Shown here: positions 6,222 to 6,320 of the stretch, one piece after another
Layout of the letters: every line of letters begins with the position of its first letter
Position numbering within the stretch: position 1 is the stretch's first letter
Origin: Anaeroplasmataceae bacterium
GTDB lineage: Bacteria; Bacillota_I; Bacilli_A; Acholeplasmatales; Anaeroplasmataceae
Assembly (NCBI GenBank): GCA_020024985.1
Contig: JAHHSW010000057.1
Span: forward strand, 1 to 6,320
DNA length: 6,320 nucleotides
Direction: 5' to 3'
Translations under genes and position numbers: made by a program
Notes under the pieces: model-generated
What the model was told of the DNA's origin: nothing
The model's database searches: none
What the model saw: only the letters and a program-made list of their open reading frames with translations

Positions 6222-6320
6222 CTCTTGGTTTTTATAATTGTTGTTAAATTATGGTATTTTCCTAAATTAATCAAAATTGTTACTTTTTCTTAAAAGTATT
6301 TTTAATAGGTACACTCATTG

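Noticed and set aside
6281..6303. An inverted repeat (TACTTTT, loop TCTT, AAAAGTA) followed by five Ts on the plus strand, as a terminator
   Set aside because: The stem has a single G-C pair and would be very weak, and no plus-strand gene is seen leading into it; in such AT-rich DNA it is expected by chance.
6280..6320. A possible C-terminal tail of another minus-strand gene, open from the window edge to a TAA at 6282-6280
   Set aside because: Only about a dozen codons are visible, with no recognisable sequence, and such an open frame is common by chance.
1..6320. Mobile elements, CRISPR arrays, tRNA or rRNA genes, or an unknown multi-gene defence-like system
   Set aside because: Almost all of the sequence is accounted for by recognisable Pho/Pst genes and one HD gene. 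No regular repeats, transposase or integrase motifs, or structured RNA genes were seen.

Overview
This AT-rich window carries a phosphate-uptake and phosphate-sensing operon of a low-GC Gram-positive (Bacillota-type) bacterium, read entirely on the minus strand. The evidence for this host is the low GC, strong Shine-Dalgarno sites, a lipoprotein-type PstS and an OmpR/PhoB regulator paired with a PhoR-like kinase. TGA ends at least three of the genes (pstC, phoU, phoP) and TGG encodes Trp, so the standard bacterial code is used and a Mycoplasma-type code is ruled out. A narrower placement, such as an Erysipelotrichia-like or uncultured gut lineage, would be a guess.

Layout in the direction of transcription (right to left): an upstream spacer with an extended -10 promoter (about 6213-6221); a monocistronic HD-domain hydrolase of unknown substrate (6191-5538); its intrinsic terminator (5518-5496); a short promoter region with three TTTAC-type direct repeats resembling a PhoP operator (5498-5472) and a -10 box (5467-5462); then pstS (5402-4473), pstC (4471-3536), pstA (3539-2349), pstB (2349-1603), phoU (1601-957), phoP (949-290) and the first 97 codons of phoR (293 to the window edge). 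Junctions within the operon range from a 4-base overlap to a 7-base gap, and no internal promoter or terminator is apparent, so it is almost certainly one transcript with translational coupling.

The parts fit together as follows. PstS captures phosphate outside the membrane, PstC and PstA form the channel, PstB hydrolyses ATP, PhoU links transporter state to the kinase, and PhoR/PhoP switch on the pst promoter when phosphate is scarce. Because phoPR lies at the end of the operon, activation would also raise regulator levels.

Two genes depart from the textbook. PstS has its two sequence halves in swapped order: the arginine/SGT half comes first and the GSTS half last, as in a circular permutation. 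PstA carries an insert of roughly 120 residues outside the membrane, between its first and second membrane helices, with a faint PDZ-like look. Both changes are extracytoplasmic parts of the same transporter and are the main points of interest.
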